Positions 27,001 through 36,112 of a stretch of 58,038 nucleotides of DNA are shown piece after piece. This stretch comes from Cupriavidus sp. 2SB. GTDB lineage: Bacteria > Pseudomonadota > Gammaproteobacteria > Burkholderiales > Burkholderiaceae. Both the position numbers and the translations under genes were made by a program. The stretch lies in contig NZ_SCMX01000043.1 of assembly GCF_005503625.1 (NCBI RefSeq), positions 1 to 58,038 on the forward strand. The letters are read 5' to 3'. The notes under the pieces were generated by a model. It did no database searches, was not told the origin of the DNA, and worked only from the letters and a program-made list of their open reading frames with translations. Every line of letters begins with the position of its first letter. The stretch's first letter is position 1.

Positions 27001-28305
27001 ATGCGCGTTCTTGTTCTTGGCAGTGGCGTGATTGGCGTCACCAGTGCGTGGTATCTGGCCCAAGCCGGTCATGAAGTGACCGTGGTGGACCGCGAAGGTG
27101 GCCCTGCGCTGGGTACCAGCTTTGCCAATGCCGGCCAGATCTCGCCGGGCTACGCATCGCCGTGGGCCGCACCGGGCGTGCCGCTGAAGGCCATCAAGTG
27201 GATGTTCCAGGAACACGCGCCGCTGAGCATCAAGCCCGATGGCACGCTGTTCCAACTGCAATGGATGTGGCAGATGCTGCAGAACTGCACCGCCGACCGG
27301 TATGCGATCAACAAGGAGCGCATGGTACGGCTGGCCGAGTACAGCCGCGACTGCATCCGCTCATTGCGCAACGAGACCGGCATTTCCTACGAAGGCCGCC
27401 AGCAAGGCACGCTGCAGGTGTTCCGCACGCAAGCACAGCTTGAAGCGGCAGCGCGGGACATCGCCGTGCTCGAAGAGGCAGGCGTGCCCTACCAATTGCT
27501 CTCGCGCGAAGAACTCGGCGCGAGCGAACCGGCGCTTGCCGCGGCGGGTCAGAAGCTGGCTGGCGGCTTGCGTCTACCCAACGACGAAACGGGCGATTGC
27601 CAGTTGTTTACCGAGCGGCTGGCGGCCATGGCTGCATCCATTGGCGTGGAGTTCCGCTACAACCAGTCGATCGACGGACTGCTCACCGAAGGTAATGCAG
27701 TCACCGGCGCGCTCGTCGGCGGCAAGCCGATGATGGCGGACGCCGTGGTCGTGGCGCTGGGCAGCTGGTCCACCCCGTTCGTGAAGCACGTGCTACCCGG
27801 TCTGTCGAACCTGCCCGTGTACCCGCTCAAGGGCTTCTCGATAACGGTGCCGCTCGTCGACGCTGAAAAGAGCCCCGTTTCCACCGTGCTCGACGAAACC
27901 TACAAGGTTGCCATCACGCGTTTCGACGACCGCATCCGCGTGGGCGGCATGGCGCAGATCGTCGGGTACGACCGCTCGCTCGACCCCAACAAGCGCCGTA
28001 CGCTGGAACACGTGGTGACCGACCTGTTCCCCGGCGCCGGCGACGTGAGCCGCGCCACGTTCTGGACCGGCCTGCGCCCGATGACGCCCGACGGCACCCC
28101 GGTTGTGGGCCCTGCCGGCATTCGAGGCCTGTGGCTCAACACCGGACACGGCACGCTCGGTTGGACGATGGCTTGCGGTTCGGGACAATTGCTCTCCGAC
28201 CTGGTCTCGGGCGCGCGTCCGGCGATTCGTGCCGATGACCTGTCGGTGGATCGATATCGGAAGTCGGCGCGCACGCACCATGCGCCGAGGCCGGTGACGG
28301 CGTAA
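27001..28305 (+). CDS. dadA: D-amino acid dehydrogenase small subunit
   Basis: The 434-residue flavoprotein oxidises D-amino acids, chiefly D-alanine, to 2-oxo acids and ammonia at the inner membrane, passing electrons to the respiratory chain. The FAD dinucleotide fold is at the N-terminus ([19 protein letters not shown]). Other DadA landmarks are [31 protein letters not shown] and the C-terminal [17 protein letters not shown] with [20 protein letters not shown] 27001 fits the family start. No catabolic alanine racemase gene (dadX) accompanies it here. Confidence 0.95.
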   Translation: MRVLVLGSGVIGVTSAWYLAQAGHEVTVVDREGGPALGTSFANAGQISPGYASPWAAPGVPLKAIKWMFQEHAPLSIKPDGTLFQLQWMWQMLQNCTADRYAINKERMVRLAEYSRDCIRSLRNETGISYEGRQQGTLQVFRTQAQLEAAARDIAVLEEAGVPYQLLSREELGASEPALAAAGQKLAGGLRLPNDETGDCQLFTERLAAMAASIGVEFRYNQSIDGLLTEGNAVTGALVGGKPMMADAVVVALGSWSTPFVKHVLPGLSNLPVYPLKGFSITVPLVDAEKSPVSTVLDETYKVAITRFDDRIRVGGMAQIVGYDRSLDPNKRRTLEHVVTDLFPGAGDVSRATFWTGLRPMTPDGTPVVGPAGIRGLWLNTGHGTLGWTMACGSGQLLSDLVSGARPAIRADDLSVDRYRKSARTHHAPRPVTA

Positions 28306-28333
28306 AAAAGGCGACCCGAGGGTCGCCTTTTTT
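28304..28333 (+). terminator. Intrinsic terminator of dadA
   Basis: A perfect 14-bp stem, AAAAAAGGCGACCC pairing with GGGTCGCCTTTTTT around a GA loop, begins inside the dadA TAA stop codon. It ends in six T, so termination is efficient on the plus strand and its symmetry allows the minus strand too. Confidence 0.93.
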
Positions 28334-28374
28334 GTTTCCTGCTGCTTGCTCCCCTCTCCCGCTCTGTTTTTGCT

Positions 28375-28401
28375 CCCCTCTCCCGCAAGGCGGGAGAGGG
28401 G
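28375..28401. repeat. Palindromic extragenic repeat, copy 1
   Basis: CCCCTCTCCCGC pairs perfectly with GCGGGAGAGGGG around an AAG loop. The same core with the same loop recurs at 37243-37281, and a shorter relative lies at 28471-28493. No T run follows, so it is better described as a REP-like element than a terminator. An extra half copy (CCCCTCTCCCGC) lies at 28351-28362. Confidence 0.8.
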
Positions 28402-28470
28402 TTGGGGGAGAGGGCCGGAGGTTCTGCTTGCCGATCACGTCGCAATTTGAACGGCTTGCCCTCTCCCCTG

Positions 28471-28493
28471 CCCCTCTCCCAGAGGGAGAGGGG
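28471..28493. repeat. Palindromic extragenic repeat, inverted partner
   Basis: CCCCTCTCCC and GGGAGAGGGG flank an AGA loop. Together with GCCCTCTCCCC just before it (28458-28468), this stretch is close to the reverse complement of the copy at 28375-28415. The two therefore form a head-to-head pair around about 45 bases, like a BIME. It lies between the dadA terminator and the end of the acyl-CoA dehydrogenase gene. Confidence 0.7.
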
Positions 28494-28520
28494 AAAAAAC
28501 CAAGAGGGCAAACTAGCGCC

Positions 28521-30305
28521 TCAAAACTGCTCCGCCCCCAGCGCATTCACCGCGTCCGCACCCGCCACAATCCCCGCGCGCAACGAGCTCGCCTGCGACA
28601 GGATGTGTTCGCCGAAGAAATGTGCCGTGGCGATCTTCGCCTCGTAGAACGCCGGGTCTTCCGAGCGCTTCGCATCGGCCGCCAGCATGGCACGGCCGAA
28701 CTGCCAGCCCGAGAACACAATGCCGCAAAGCTTCAGGTACGGCACGCTGCCGGCGAACACCGCATTGGGGTTGCTCTTGGCGTTGTCCACCACAAACTGC
28801 ACCACGGCTTCCAGTGCCTCACGGCCCTGCTTGAGCTGCGCCGACACTGCCTTGAAGGCTACGCCCCCGTGCAGGGCAAGCGCCGCCTCGGTCTCGGCGA
28901 TCTGCGCGCAGAGATTGCGCGCCACCGCGCCGCCATCGCGCACGGTCTTGCGGCCAACCAGGTCGTTGGCCTGAATGGCCGTCGTGCCTTCATAGATCGG
29001 CAGGATGCGTGCATCGCGATAGTGCTGCGCGGCGCCCGTTTCCTCGATGAAGCCCATGCCGCCGTGAACCTGCACACCCAGGCTCGTCACGTCGATCGAC
29101 AGCTCGGTGCTCCAGCCCTTCACGATCGGCACCAGGAACTCGTAGAGCGCCATGTTCTGCTTTCGCACGGCCTCGTCCGGATGCTGGTGCGCCACGTCGC
29201 TGGCAGCCGCTGCGAAATAGGCCACGGCGCGGGCGCCTTCGATCAGTCCGCGCATCGTCATCAACATGCGCTTGACGTCGGGATGATGGATGATCGTCAC
29301 GGCCTCGCGCGCCGAGCCATCCACTGGGCGGCTTTGCACACGATCCTTCGCGTAGGCCACAGCCTGCTGGTACGCACGCTCGGACACGGCAATGCCCTGC
29401 ATGCCCACCGAGAAGCGGGCCGAATTCATCATGATGAACATGTACTCGAGGCCGCGGTTCTCCTCGCCCACCAGCGTGCCGATGGCCCCGCCGTGGTCGC
29501 CGAATTGCAGCACCGCAGTGGGGCTGGCCTTGATGCCGAGCTTGTGCTCGATCGACACGCACTGCACGTCGTTGCGCTCGCCCAGCGAGCCATCGGCATT
29601 GACAAGGTATTTCGGCACGGTGAACAGCGAGATACCCTTCACGCCTTCCGGTGCATTGGGCGTGCGCGCGAGCACCAGATGGACGATGTTCTTCGCCATG
29701 TCGTGTTCGCCATAGGTGATGAAGATCTTCGTGCCGAAGATCTTGAACGTGCCGTCACCCTGCGGTTCGGCACGCGTGCGCACCGCAGCCAGGTCCGAAC
29801 CGGCCTGCGGCTCGGTCAGGTTCATCGTGCCCGTCCACTCGCCCGAGATCAGCTTCGGCAGGTAGGCCTGCTTCTGCGCGTCCGTGCCGGCCGTCAGCAG
29901 CGCCTCGATGGCGCCATCGGTCAGCAGCGGGCACAGCGCGAACGACAGGTTCGCGGCGTTGAGCATCTCGTTGCACGGCGTCGCCACGAGCTTGGGCAGG
30001 CCCTGCCCGCCGAAGTCAGCCGGGTGCAGCACGCCCTGCCAGCCACCTTCGCCAAACTGGCGGAACGCATCCTTGAAGCCCGGCGTGGTCGTCACGACAC
30101 CGTCTTTCCAGCTGCTCGGGTCGATGTCACCGGCACGGTTCAGCGGCGCCACGACTTCCTCGTTGAAGCGCGCGGCTTCCTCGAGAATGGCTTGCGCGGT
30201 ATCGGGGGTAGCGTCCTCATAGCCAGGCAACTGGCTCAGTTGCGCGAGGCCAGCCAGTTCGTTCATGGCGAACAGCATGTCCTTGAGCGGTGCGCGATAA
30301 GTCAT
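28521..30305 (-). CDS. Acyl-CoA dehydrogenase (DmdC/FadE-like, long form)
   Basis: The 594-residue FAD enzyme introduces the alpha-beta double bond into an acyl-CoA and passes electrons to ETF. It has an N-terminal extension (MTYRAPLKDMLFAMNELAGL) typical of the roughly 600-residue subfamily that includes methylmercaptopropionyl-CoA dehydrogenase DmdC. The flavin and substrate motifs are MNLTEPQAGSDLAAVRTRA and VQVHGGMGFIEETGAAQHY. The likely catalytic Glu is in ILPIYEGTTAIQANDL, and a C-terminal helical domain follows. The genes for its electron acceptor, etfBA, lie directly upstream on the same strand but behind a terminator. The natural acyl chain cannot be told from sequence. Confidence 0.92.
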   Translation of the reverse strand: MTYRAPLKDMLFAMNELAGLAQLSQLPGYEDATPDTAQAILEEAARFNEEVVAPLNRAGDIDPSSWKDGVVTTTPGFKDAFRQFGEGGWQGVLHPADFGGQGLPKLVATPCNEMLNAANLSFALCPLLTDGAIEALLTAGTDAQKQAYLPKLISGEWTGTMNLTEPQAGSDLAAVRTRAEPQGDGTFKIFGTKIFITYGEHDMAKNIVHLVLARTPNAPEGVKGISLFTVPKYLVNADGSLGERNDVQCVSIEHKLGIKASPTAVLQFGDHGGAIGTLVGEENRGLEYMFIMMNSARFSVGMQGIAVSERAYQQAVAYAKDRVQSRPVDGSAREAVTIIHHPDVKRMLMTMRGLIEGARAVAYFAAAASDVAHQHPDEAVRKQNMALYEFLVPIVKGWSTELSIDVTSLGVQVHGGMGFIEETGAAQHYRDARILPIYEGTTAIQANDLVGRKTVRDGGAVARNLCAQIAETEAALALHGGVAFKAVSAQLKQGREALEAVVQFVVDNAKSNPNAVFAGSVPYLKLCGIVFSGWQFGRAMLAADAKRSEDPAFYEAKIATAHFFGEHILSQASSLRAGIVAGADAVNALGAEQF

Positions 30306-30324
30306 CGACGTCTCCTGTCTTTGT

Positions 30325-30360
30325 AAAAAAGCCGCTCGCGGGAAATACCCGGAACGGCTT
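30325..30360 (-). terminator. Terminator of etfBA
   Basis: On the minus strand, AAGCCG(TT)CCGGG and CCCGCGAGCGGCTT make a stem with a short AT loop, followed by six T (complement of 30325-30330). It sits between the etfA stop and the acyl-CoA dehydrogenase start, so the dehydrogenase gets reduced readthrough from etfBA or has a promoter of its own. Confidence 0.75.
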
Positions 30361-30413
30361 CTTGTTCTTCTATACGGGCCGGCTCACCAAGGGGGAACCG
30401 GCCGGGCGGGCGA

Positions 30414-31349
30414 TCAGCCCAGTGCGGCTACCAGTTCCGGCACCACGGTGTTCAGGTCACCAACCAGGCCGTAGTCCGCCACCGAGAAAATCGGGGCTTC
30501 CGCGTCCTTGTTGATCGCGACGATCACCTTGGAGTCCTTCATACCGGCCAAGTGCTGGATCGCGCCCGAGATACCGACGGCGATGTACAGCTGCGGAGCA
30601 ACGATCTTGCCCGTCTGACCGACCTGGTAGTCGTTCGGCACGAAGCCGGCATCGACTGCCGCACGCGAGGCGCCCATTGCTGCGCCGAGCTTGTCGGCCA
30701 GCGGGGTCAGCACCTTCGTGTAGTTCTCGCCCGAACCCACGCCACGGCCACCGGACACGATGATCTTGGCAGCGGTCAGTTCCGGACGGTCGCTCTTGGT
30801 CACTTCACGCGACACGAATTGCGAGATGCCCGCGTCGGCCACGGCCGGCAGCGTTTCCACGCTGGCCGAGCCACCTTCGGCGGCAGCCGGGTCGAACGCC
30901 GTGCCACGCACGGTGATGACCTTGATCTTGTCGGCCGACTTCACCGTGGCAATCGCGTTGCCGGCGTAGATCGGACGCTCGAACGTGTCAGCGGCATCCA
31001 CCTTGGTGATGTCCGACAGTTGAGCCACGTCCAGCTTGGCGGCCACGCGCGGCAGGATGTTCTTGCCCGATGCGGTGGCCGGCGCCAGGATGTGCGAGTA
31101 ATCGTTGGCGATGGCCAGGATCTGGTCGCCCACGTTTTCGGCAAGCTGGTCAGCAAAGTACGGTGCATCGGCCAGCAGGACCTTCGACACGCCCGCGATC
31201 TTCGCGGCGGCATCGGCAGCGGCCTTGGCATTCGAGCCAGCCACCAGCACGTGGACATCGCCACCGCACTGGGTGGCTGCCGTCACGGCATTCAGCGTGG
31301 CGGCCTTGATCGATTGGTTGTCGTGTTCAGCAATGACAAGTGCAGTCAT
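30414..31349 (-). CDS. etfA: Electron transfer flavoprotein alpha subunit
   Basis: The 311-residue subunit holds the FAD of ETF, which carries electrons from acyl-CoA dehydrogenases to ETF-quinone oxidoreductase. The C-terminal FAD domain shows [51 protein letters not shown] and [19 protein letters not shown], all hallmarks of EtfA. It follows etfB after 17 bases, so the two are cotranscribed. Confidence 0.97.
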   Translation of the reverse strand: MTALVIAEHDNQSIKAATLNAVTAATQCGGDVHVLVAGSNAKAAADAAAKIAGVSKVLLADAPYFADQLAENVGDQILAIANDYSHILAPATASGKNILPRVAAKLDVAQLSDITKVDAADTFERPIYAGNAIATVKSADKIKVITVRGTAFDPAAAEGGSASVETLPAVADAGISQFVSREVTKSDRPELTAAKIIVSGGRGVGSGENYTKVLTPLADKLGAAMGASRAAVDAGFVPNDYQVGQTGKIVAPQLYIAVGISGAIQHLAGMKDSKVIVAINKDAEAPIFSVADYGLVGDLNTVVPELVAALG

Positions 31350-31366
31350 GTTTTATCTCCGCGCGC

Positions 31367-32116
31367 TCAGATGACCTTGGCTTCAGACTTCAGCTTCTGC
31401 ACCAGCGTGGCCACATCCGGGACCATCTGGCCAGCGCTGCGCTTGGCCGGTTCAACGACCTTCACGGTCGACAGACGCGGCTTCACGTCCACACCGAGAT
31501 CTTCCGGCTTGACGGTATCGAGCTGCTTCTTCTTGGCCTTCATGATGTTCGGCAGCGTCACGTAACGCGGCTCGTTCAGGCGCAGGTCGGTGGTCACCAC
31601 CGCCGGCAGCTTCACCGACAGCGTTTCCAGACCGCCATCCACTTCACGCGTCACCGATGCCTTGCCATCCGCCACCACGACCTTCGAGGCGAAGGTGGCT
31701 TGCGGCAGGCCAGCCAGCGCGGCCAGCATCTGGCCGGTCTGGTTCGAATCATCGTCGATGGCCTGCTTGCCGAGGATCACCAGTTGCGGTTGTTCCTTGT
31801 CCACCAGTGCCTTGAGCAGCTTGGCCACGGCCAGCGGCTGCAGGTCTTCGGTGGTTTCCACCAGGATGCCGCGATCGGCACCGATGGCCATCGCGGTACG
31901 CAGCGTTTCCTGGCATTGCGCCACGCCGCACGATACGGCGATCACTTCCGTGACGACGCCGGCTTCCTTGAGGCGCACGGCCTCTTCCACGGCGATTTCG
32001 TCGAACGGGTTCATGCTCATCTTGACGTTGGCCAGGTCGACACCCGAACCATCCGACTTCACACGGACCTTGACGTTGTAGTCCACCACCCGCTTGACTG
32101 CGACGAGTACTTTCAT
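31367..32116 (-). CDS. etfB: Electron transfer flavoprotein beta subunit
   Basis: The 249-residue protein starts [19 protein letters not shown] and has [20 protein letters not shown] and [19 protein letters not shown], the adenine-nucleotide fold of EtfB. It carries the [10 protein letters not shown] recognition loop that docks on partner dehydrogenases. ATG 32116 fits the standard 249-residue length; the upstream frame to 32176 is not coding. Confidence 0.97.
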   Translation of the reverse strand: MKVLVAVKRVVDYNVKVRVKSDGSGVDLANVKMSMNPFDEIAVEEAVRLKEAGVVTEVIAVSCGVAQCQETLRTAMAIGADRGILVETTEDLQPLAVAKLLKALVDKEQPQLVILGKQAIDDDSNQTGQMLAALAGLPQATFASKVVVADGKASVTREVDGGLETLSVKLPAVVTTDLRLNEPRYVTLPNIMKAKKKQLDTVKPEDLGVDVKPRLSTVKVVEPAKRSAGQMVPDVATLVQKLKSEAKVI

Positions 32117-32228
32117 GCGCTCACTCCACTGATAGCTGATAGTCCAAAGTTTTGAATCGCTCGCCATTATAACCACCGGGGTGGCGGCGCTTTTGATTTT
32201 CGAACGATCGTACTATTTTATAGACAAA

Positions 32229-32254
32229 GAATTGCCGGGCATAGCCGGCAATTC
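32229..32254 (-). terminator. Hairpin downstream of metQ
   Basis: GAATTGCCGG (32229-32238) pairs perfectly with CCGGCAATTC (32245-32254). On the minus strand it is followed by TTTG, a short T tract. A second interrupted stem lies nearer metQ, at about 32264-32301. Together they probably end metNIQ transcription. The rest of the 207-bp gap holds the etfB promoter region. Confidence 0.5.
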
Positions 32255-32323
32255 GAAAAATCCGTGCTCATTGTGCCGCAGGATGCCCTGCAGGCACAGT
32301 GTATGGATGAAAACCCCTAGAAC

Positions 32324-33118
32324 TTACCAGGCCGTAATCACCGATTCCTTGAACGTCGTCTGCACGTACTGCTTGATTTCCGGCGAGTGATACGCCTTCA
32401 CGAGCTTGGCCACCCACGGCTTGTTCTTGTCGGCTTCGCGGATGGCGATCAGGTTCGCGTACGGACCCTTCGGGCCTTCCGTGGCGATGGCATCGCGCGT
32501 GGGCGACAAGCCAGCCGATTCCGCGTAGTTGCCATTGATGGCAGCGGCGTCGAGATCGTCCAGCGAGCGCGGCAGTTGGGCAGCGTCCAGTTCCACGATC
32601 TTGATCTTCTTCGGGTTCTCGACGATATCCAGCGGCGTGGCCTTCAGGCCCGCATCCGGACGCAGCTTGATCAGGCCCTTGGCCTGCAGCAGCAGCAGGC
32701 CACGGCCACCGTTGGTGGGATCGTTCGGCACGCCAACGCGGGCGCCCTGCTTGATCTGGTCGAGCGACTTGATCTTCTTCGAGTAGACGCCCATCGGGAA
32801 CGTCACCGTGAAAGCGATATGCGTGAACTTGTAGCCGCGATCCTTGATCTGCGCTTCAAGGTACGGCAGGTGCTGGTAGCTGTTGGCGTCGAGGTCGCCA
32901 GCGGCCAGCGCGGCGTTCGGCTGAACGTAGTCGCTGAACTCGACAAGCTGGATGTTCAGGCCATCCTTGGCTGCCACCTTCTTCACCTGCTCCATGATCT
33001 GCGCGTGCGGGCCGCCCGTCACGCCGATCTTGATCGGCTTGTCCTGCGCGAACACGCCAGCCGATACCGTCAAACCCAGCGCCACCACGGCGCCCTTCAG
33101 CACATTACGACGTTGCAT
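32324..33118 (-). CDS. metQ: Methionine ABC transporter substrate-binding protein
   Basis: The 264-residue NlpA/MetQ-family protein captures methionine in the periplasm. It has a signal peptide (VLKGAVVALGLTVSAGVFA, cleaved before QDKPIK). The mature domain shows IGVTGGPHAQIMEQVKKVA, DYVQPNAALAAGDLDANSYQ and VGVPNDPTNGGRGLLLLQ. Unlike E. coli MetQ, no lipobox cysteine is present, so it is predicted to be soluble in the periplasm. It is last in metN-metI-metQ, 37 bases after metI. Confidence 0.95.
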   Translation of the reverse strand: MQRRNVLKGAVVALGLTVSAGVFAQDKPIKIGVTGGPHAQIMEQVKKVAAKDGLNIQLVEFSDYVQPNAALAAGDLDANSYQHLPYLEAQIKDRGYKFTHIAFTVTFPMGVYSKKIKSLDQIKQGARVGVPNDPTNGGRGLLLLQAKGLIKLRPDAGLKATPLDIVENPKKIKIVELDAAQLPRSLDDLDAAAINGNYAESAGLSPTRDAIATEGPKGPYANLIAIREADKNKPWVAKLVKAYHSPEIKQYVQTTFKESVITAW

Positions 33119-33155
33119 CTCGATTTACCCTGTTTTCCCTGTTGAAACTTGCGAA

Positions 33156-33809
33156 TCAGCGATGGCTGATCCGGCGCACCAGCCAGTCGCCAAAGCTCTG
33201 CACAGCCTGTACGAACACGATCAGGACCAGCACCACGGCGACCATGATCTCGGTCTCGTAACGCTGGTAGCCGTAGCGAATGCCGAGGTCGCCCAGACCA
33301 CCGCCGCCCACCGCACCCGCCATGGCCGAATAACCCACCAGACTCACGAACGTGATGGTCAGGCCCGCGACGATACCGGGCATGGCCTCGGGCAGCAGCA
33401 CCTTCCAGACGATCTGCCGTGTCGTGGCGCCCATCGACTGCGCTGCTTCCACGAGGCCCTTGTCCACTTCGCGCAGTGCCGCTTCCACCAGCCGCCCGAT
33501 GAACGGCACGGCCGCAATGGTCAGCGGCACGATAGCCGCCGTGGTGCCGATCGACGTACCGACGAGGAATCGCGTCAGTGGAATCACCAGCACCAGCAGG
33601 ATGATGAACGGAATCGAGCGCACCGCGTTGACGACCACACCGATCGTGCGGTTGAAGAACAGGTTCGACACCACACCACCGTTGTTCGTCAGGTGCAGTA
33701 ACACACCGAGCGGCACGCCGAGCAATGCGCCAACCACGCCGGAAATGCCCACCATCAGCAGCGTCTGATTGAACGAAGACAGGAACATATCGAGCAGTTC
33801 AGACGACAT
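33156..33809 (-). CDS. metI: Methionine ABC transporter permease
   Basis: The 217-residue protein has five or so membrane helices and the ABC-importer EAA loop [20 protein letters not shown], which contacts the ATPase. It is the membrane channel of MetNIQ. It overlaps the 3' end of metN by 11 bases, indicating translational coupling. Confidence 0.96.
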   Translation of the reverse strand: MSSELLDMFLSSFNQTLLMVGISGVVGALLGVPLGVLLHLTNNGGVVSNLFFNRTIGVVVNAVRSIPFIILLVLVIPLTRFLVGTSIGTTAAIVPLTIAAVPFIGRLVEAALREVDKGLVEAAQSMGATTRQIVWKVLLPEAMPGIVAGLTITFVSLVGYSAMAGAVGGGGLGDLGIRYGYQRYETEIMVAVVLVLIVFVQAVQSFGDWLVRRISHR

Positions 33810-34833
33810 GATCGATCTCCTCTACAACGACGCCCTGGTTCTGCAGATACTCCATGGCCGCGCGCACGCTGGCCGGGTCGCCCGTGGCCATGATCGCCAG
33901 CGAGCCGAATGCCTGGCCCTGGATCTCGTCGATATGGCCATGCAGGATGTTGAAGTCGAGGCCGTGCTGGCGGATCGCCTGCGCCAGCACGGGCTGGTCA
34001 ACGTTATCGCCCGTGAAGGCCAGGCGATACACGTGGTCACGGCCATTGCCGAGCCGGCTTTCCACGCGCTTGAGCACGCTGACCGGCAGTTCCTGCGCGA
34101 TGACGTCGCCGATCATGGCACGCGTCACCTCGTGCTGCGGACGCAGGAACACGTCGATCACGCGGCCTGTCTCCACGACCTGCCCCGCTTCGAGCACGGC
34201 CACGCGGTCACAGACCTGCTTGATGACTTCCATCTGGTGCGTGATCATCACGATGGTCAGGCCCAGCTCCTTGTTGATCCGCTTGAGCAGTTCGAGGATC
34301 GAGCGCGTGGTCTCCGGATCGAGCGCCGATGTGGCTTCGTCCGACAGCAGCACCTTGGGCTTGCTGGCCAGCGCACGCGCAATGCCCACGCGCTGCTTCT
34401 GGCCGCCGCTGATCTGTGCCGGATAGCGGTCGCGCAATACTGACAGTCCCACGAGTTCAAGCAGGGGCTCCACCGTGGTGGCGATCTCCTGCTTCGACTT
34501 GCCCGCCAACTCCAGCGGCAACGCCACGTTGTCGTAGACGGTGCGCGAGGACAGCAGGTTGAAATGCTGGAAGATCATGCCGATCTCGCGGCGCGCCTCG
34601 CGCAGCGCGGACTTGCCCAGTGCGGTCAGGTCCTGGCCGGCCACGATTACGCGGCCACCGGAGGGCCGGTTCAGCAGGTTGATGGCACGCACCAGCGTGC
34701 TCTTGCCGGCGCCGCTTCGGCCGATGATGCCGAAGATCTCGCCGGATGCGATGGATAGGCTGACGTCACGCAGCGCATGCACTTCCCCCGACCCGCCGGG
34801 GAATCGCTGCGACAGCCCTTGCAATTCGATCAT
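33799..34833 (-). CDS. metN: Methionine ABC transporter ATP-binding protein
   Basis: The 344-residue ATPase has Walker [15 protein letters not shown], the signature [15 protein letters not shown] and Walker [15 protein letters not shown]-terminal NIL domain of about 75 residues ([16 protein letters not shown] to AMEYLQNQG) in this family binds methionine and inhibits transport. I chose ATG 34833 ([11 protein letters not shown]) because the ABC domain starts there. The frame stays open for 33 more codons to TTG 34932 across two hairpins, and ATG 34833 has no Shine-Dalgarno. Both facts suggest an unusual leader. Confidence 0.95.
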   Translation of the reverse strand: MIELQGLSQRFPGGSGEVHALRDVSLSIASGEIFGIIGRSGAGKSTLVRAINLLNRPSGGRVIVAGQDLTALGKSALREARREIGMIFQHFNLLSSRTVYDNVALPLELAGKSKQEIATTVEPLLELVGLSVLRDRYPAQISGGQKQRVGIARALASKPKVLLSDEATSALDPETTRSILELLKRINKELGLTIVMITHQMEVIKQVCDRVAVLEAGQVVETGRVIDVFLRPQHEVTRAMIGDVIAQELPVSVLKRVESRLGNGRDHVYRLAFTGDNVDQPVLAQAIRQHGLDFNILHGHIDEIQGQAFGSLAIMATGDPASVRAAMEYLQNQGVVVEEIDHVV

Positions 34834-34842
34834 TGGAAAACG

Positions 34843-34926
34843 AAAAAACGGCAACAGCGCGGGGTCTCCTGCGTTGTTGCCGTAGATATTTTTATGAAGC
34901 CCGCATTTTATGCGATCCGCTTCATA
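34843..34926 (-). promoter_or_regulatory. Terminator-like leader directly upstream of metN
   Basis: On the minus strand, hairpin 1 pairs TATGAAGC (34926-34919) with GCTTCATA (34900-34893), with an inner GCAT-AAA-ATGC stem. Hairpin 2 pairs ACGGCAACA (34883-34875) or TGTTGCCGT (34856-34848) and is followed by six T (34848-34843), only 9 bases before the metN ATG. A TTGCAG/TATGAC pair (17-base spacing) further upstream could be the promoter. Such a layout suggests transcription attenuation. I found no match to the SAM-I or SAM-II cores I can recall. It could also simply terminate the upstream deacetylase gene. Confidence 0.55.
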
Positions 34927-35021
34927 CCTCAAACGAGATTTTTTCGATGGCGTTATGCATTGGCGTCATATAGACGCGGTGAAAATGCTGCAAAAGTCAT
35001 TTAAGACCGATTGAGCGGAAA

Positions 35022-35948
35022 CTACGCCTCCATCAGTACCTTGATATGTGCAAACACGCTGCGCGCCAGTGCACTCAGGTTGTAGCCGCCTTCCAGACAA
35101 CTGACGATGCGGCCCCTTGCATGGGTCTTGGCCACTTGAACGAGTTGCTCGGTGATCCAGGCGTAGTCCTGTTCCACCAACCCCATCTGGCCGAGGTCGT
35201 CCTCGCGGTGCGCATCGAAACCCGCCGAGATGAACAGCATCTCGGGCTTGAACTCGTTCAGGCGCGGCAGCCAGATCGTCTCGACAACCTCGCGCACGGC
35301 CATGCCGTTCGTGTAAGCCGGCAGCGGAATATTCGACATGTTTGCCGCGAAATGCTCGGTGCCGCTGTACGGATAGAACGGGTGCTGGAAAAAGCTGCAC
35401 ATCATGACGCGCGGCTCGTCGAGGAAGGCCGATTCCGTACCGTTGCCATGATGGACATCGAAGTCGATCACTGCCACGCGCGCCAGACCGTGTGCCGCCA
35501 GCGCGTGGCGCGCGGCAATCGCCACGTTGTTGAAGAAGCAGAAACCCATCGCGCGATCCGGTTCGGCGTGGTGGCCAGGCGGGCGCACGCAGCAGAAAGC
35601 GTTCTCGATCTCTCCTGTGATCACTGCGTCGGTAGCGGCCACGGCCGCCCCCGCCGCGTGGGTGGCAGCCGCCAGCGTATGGCGGTTCATCGAGGTATCG
35701 GGATCGATGGGATAGTAGCTCCCCGCTGACGGGATGTTCGCCGTCAGGCTGGCCACGTAGTCGGGCCGGTGCACACGTTCGATCTGGTCTTCGGTGGCGG
35801 CCGGGGCATCGCGCCGGTCGAGCAAGCCGTCCATCCCATGGGAAATCAGATGGTCTTCGATGGCCTGCAGCCGTTCCGGGCACTCGGGGTGGAAATGCCC
35901 CATCTCGTGCAACAGGAACGACGGATGCGTGTAATAGCCCGTTGGCAT
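35022..35948 (-). CDS. Histone deacetylase-family hydrolase
   Basis: The 308-residue protein is a class II-like member of the HDAC/acetylpolyamine amidohydrolase superfamily, zinc enzymes that remove acetyl groups from amines. Catalytic landmarks are VRPPGHHAEP (His-His pair), VIDFDVHHGNGTE (zinc Asp and His) and FISAGFDAHRED (second zinc Asp), plus the C-terminal LEGGYN. All zinc ligands are intact. I chose ATG 35948 (MPTGYYTHPSFLLHEMGHFH) as the domain start; the frame upstream to 36161 overlaps the divergent mltB promoter and start. The substrate may be an acetylated protein or small amine; this is not determinable here. Confidence 0.92.
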   Translation of the reverse strand: MPTGYYTHPSFLLHEMGHFHPECPERLQAIEDHLISHGMDGLLDRRDAPAATEDQIERVHRPDYVASLTANIPSAGSYYPIDPDTSMNRHTLAAATHAAGAAVAATDAVITGEIENAFCCVRPPGHHAEPDRAMGFCFFNNVAIAARHALAAHGLARVAVIDFDVHHGNGTESAFLDEPRVMMCSFFQHPFYPYSGTEHFAANMSNIPLPAYTNGMAVREVVETIWLPRLNEFKPEMLFISAGFDAHREDDLGQMGLVEQDYAWITEQLVQVAKTHARGRIVSCLEGGYNLSALARSVFAHIKVLMEA

Positions 35949-36083
35949 TTTCGTTTGCGGGTCAAGTTTGTCTCCAGACGTTACGTTAGCACAGGACGTG
36001 CCGGGTCTTTCGCGGATGCCCGAGCGCCACTGAGCCCCGCTTCCAAGGCCGGGGCCGTCGGACTTCGCATGTATCGCATCCGC

Positions 36084-36089
36084 TATACT
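36084..36089 (+). promoter_or_regulatory. -10 element of mltB promoter
   Basis: TATACT lies 24 bases upstream of the mltB ATG in the 164-bp divergent gap with the deacetylase gene. No good -35 box is seen at standard spacing. Confidence 0.45.
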
Positions 36090-36112
36090 CGGTCCGACTT
36101 GCAAAGGACAAC

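Noticed and set aside
32117..32323. A possible small plus-strand gene in the metQ-etfB gap
   Set aside because: The 69-codon frame overlaps hairpins and the metQ 3' end, and its product has no features of a real protein.
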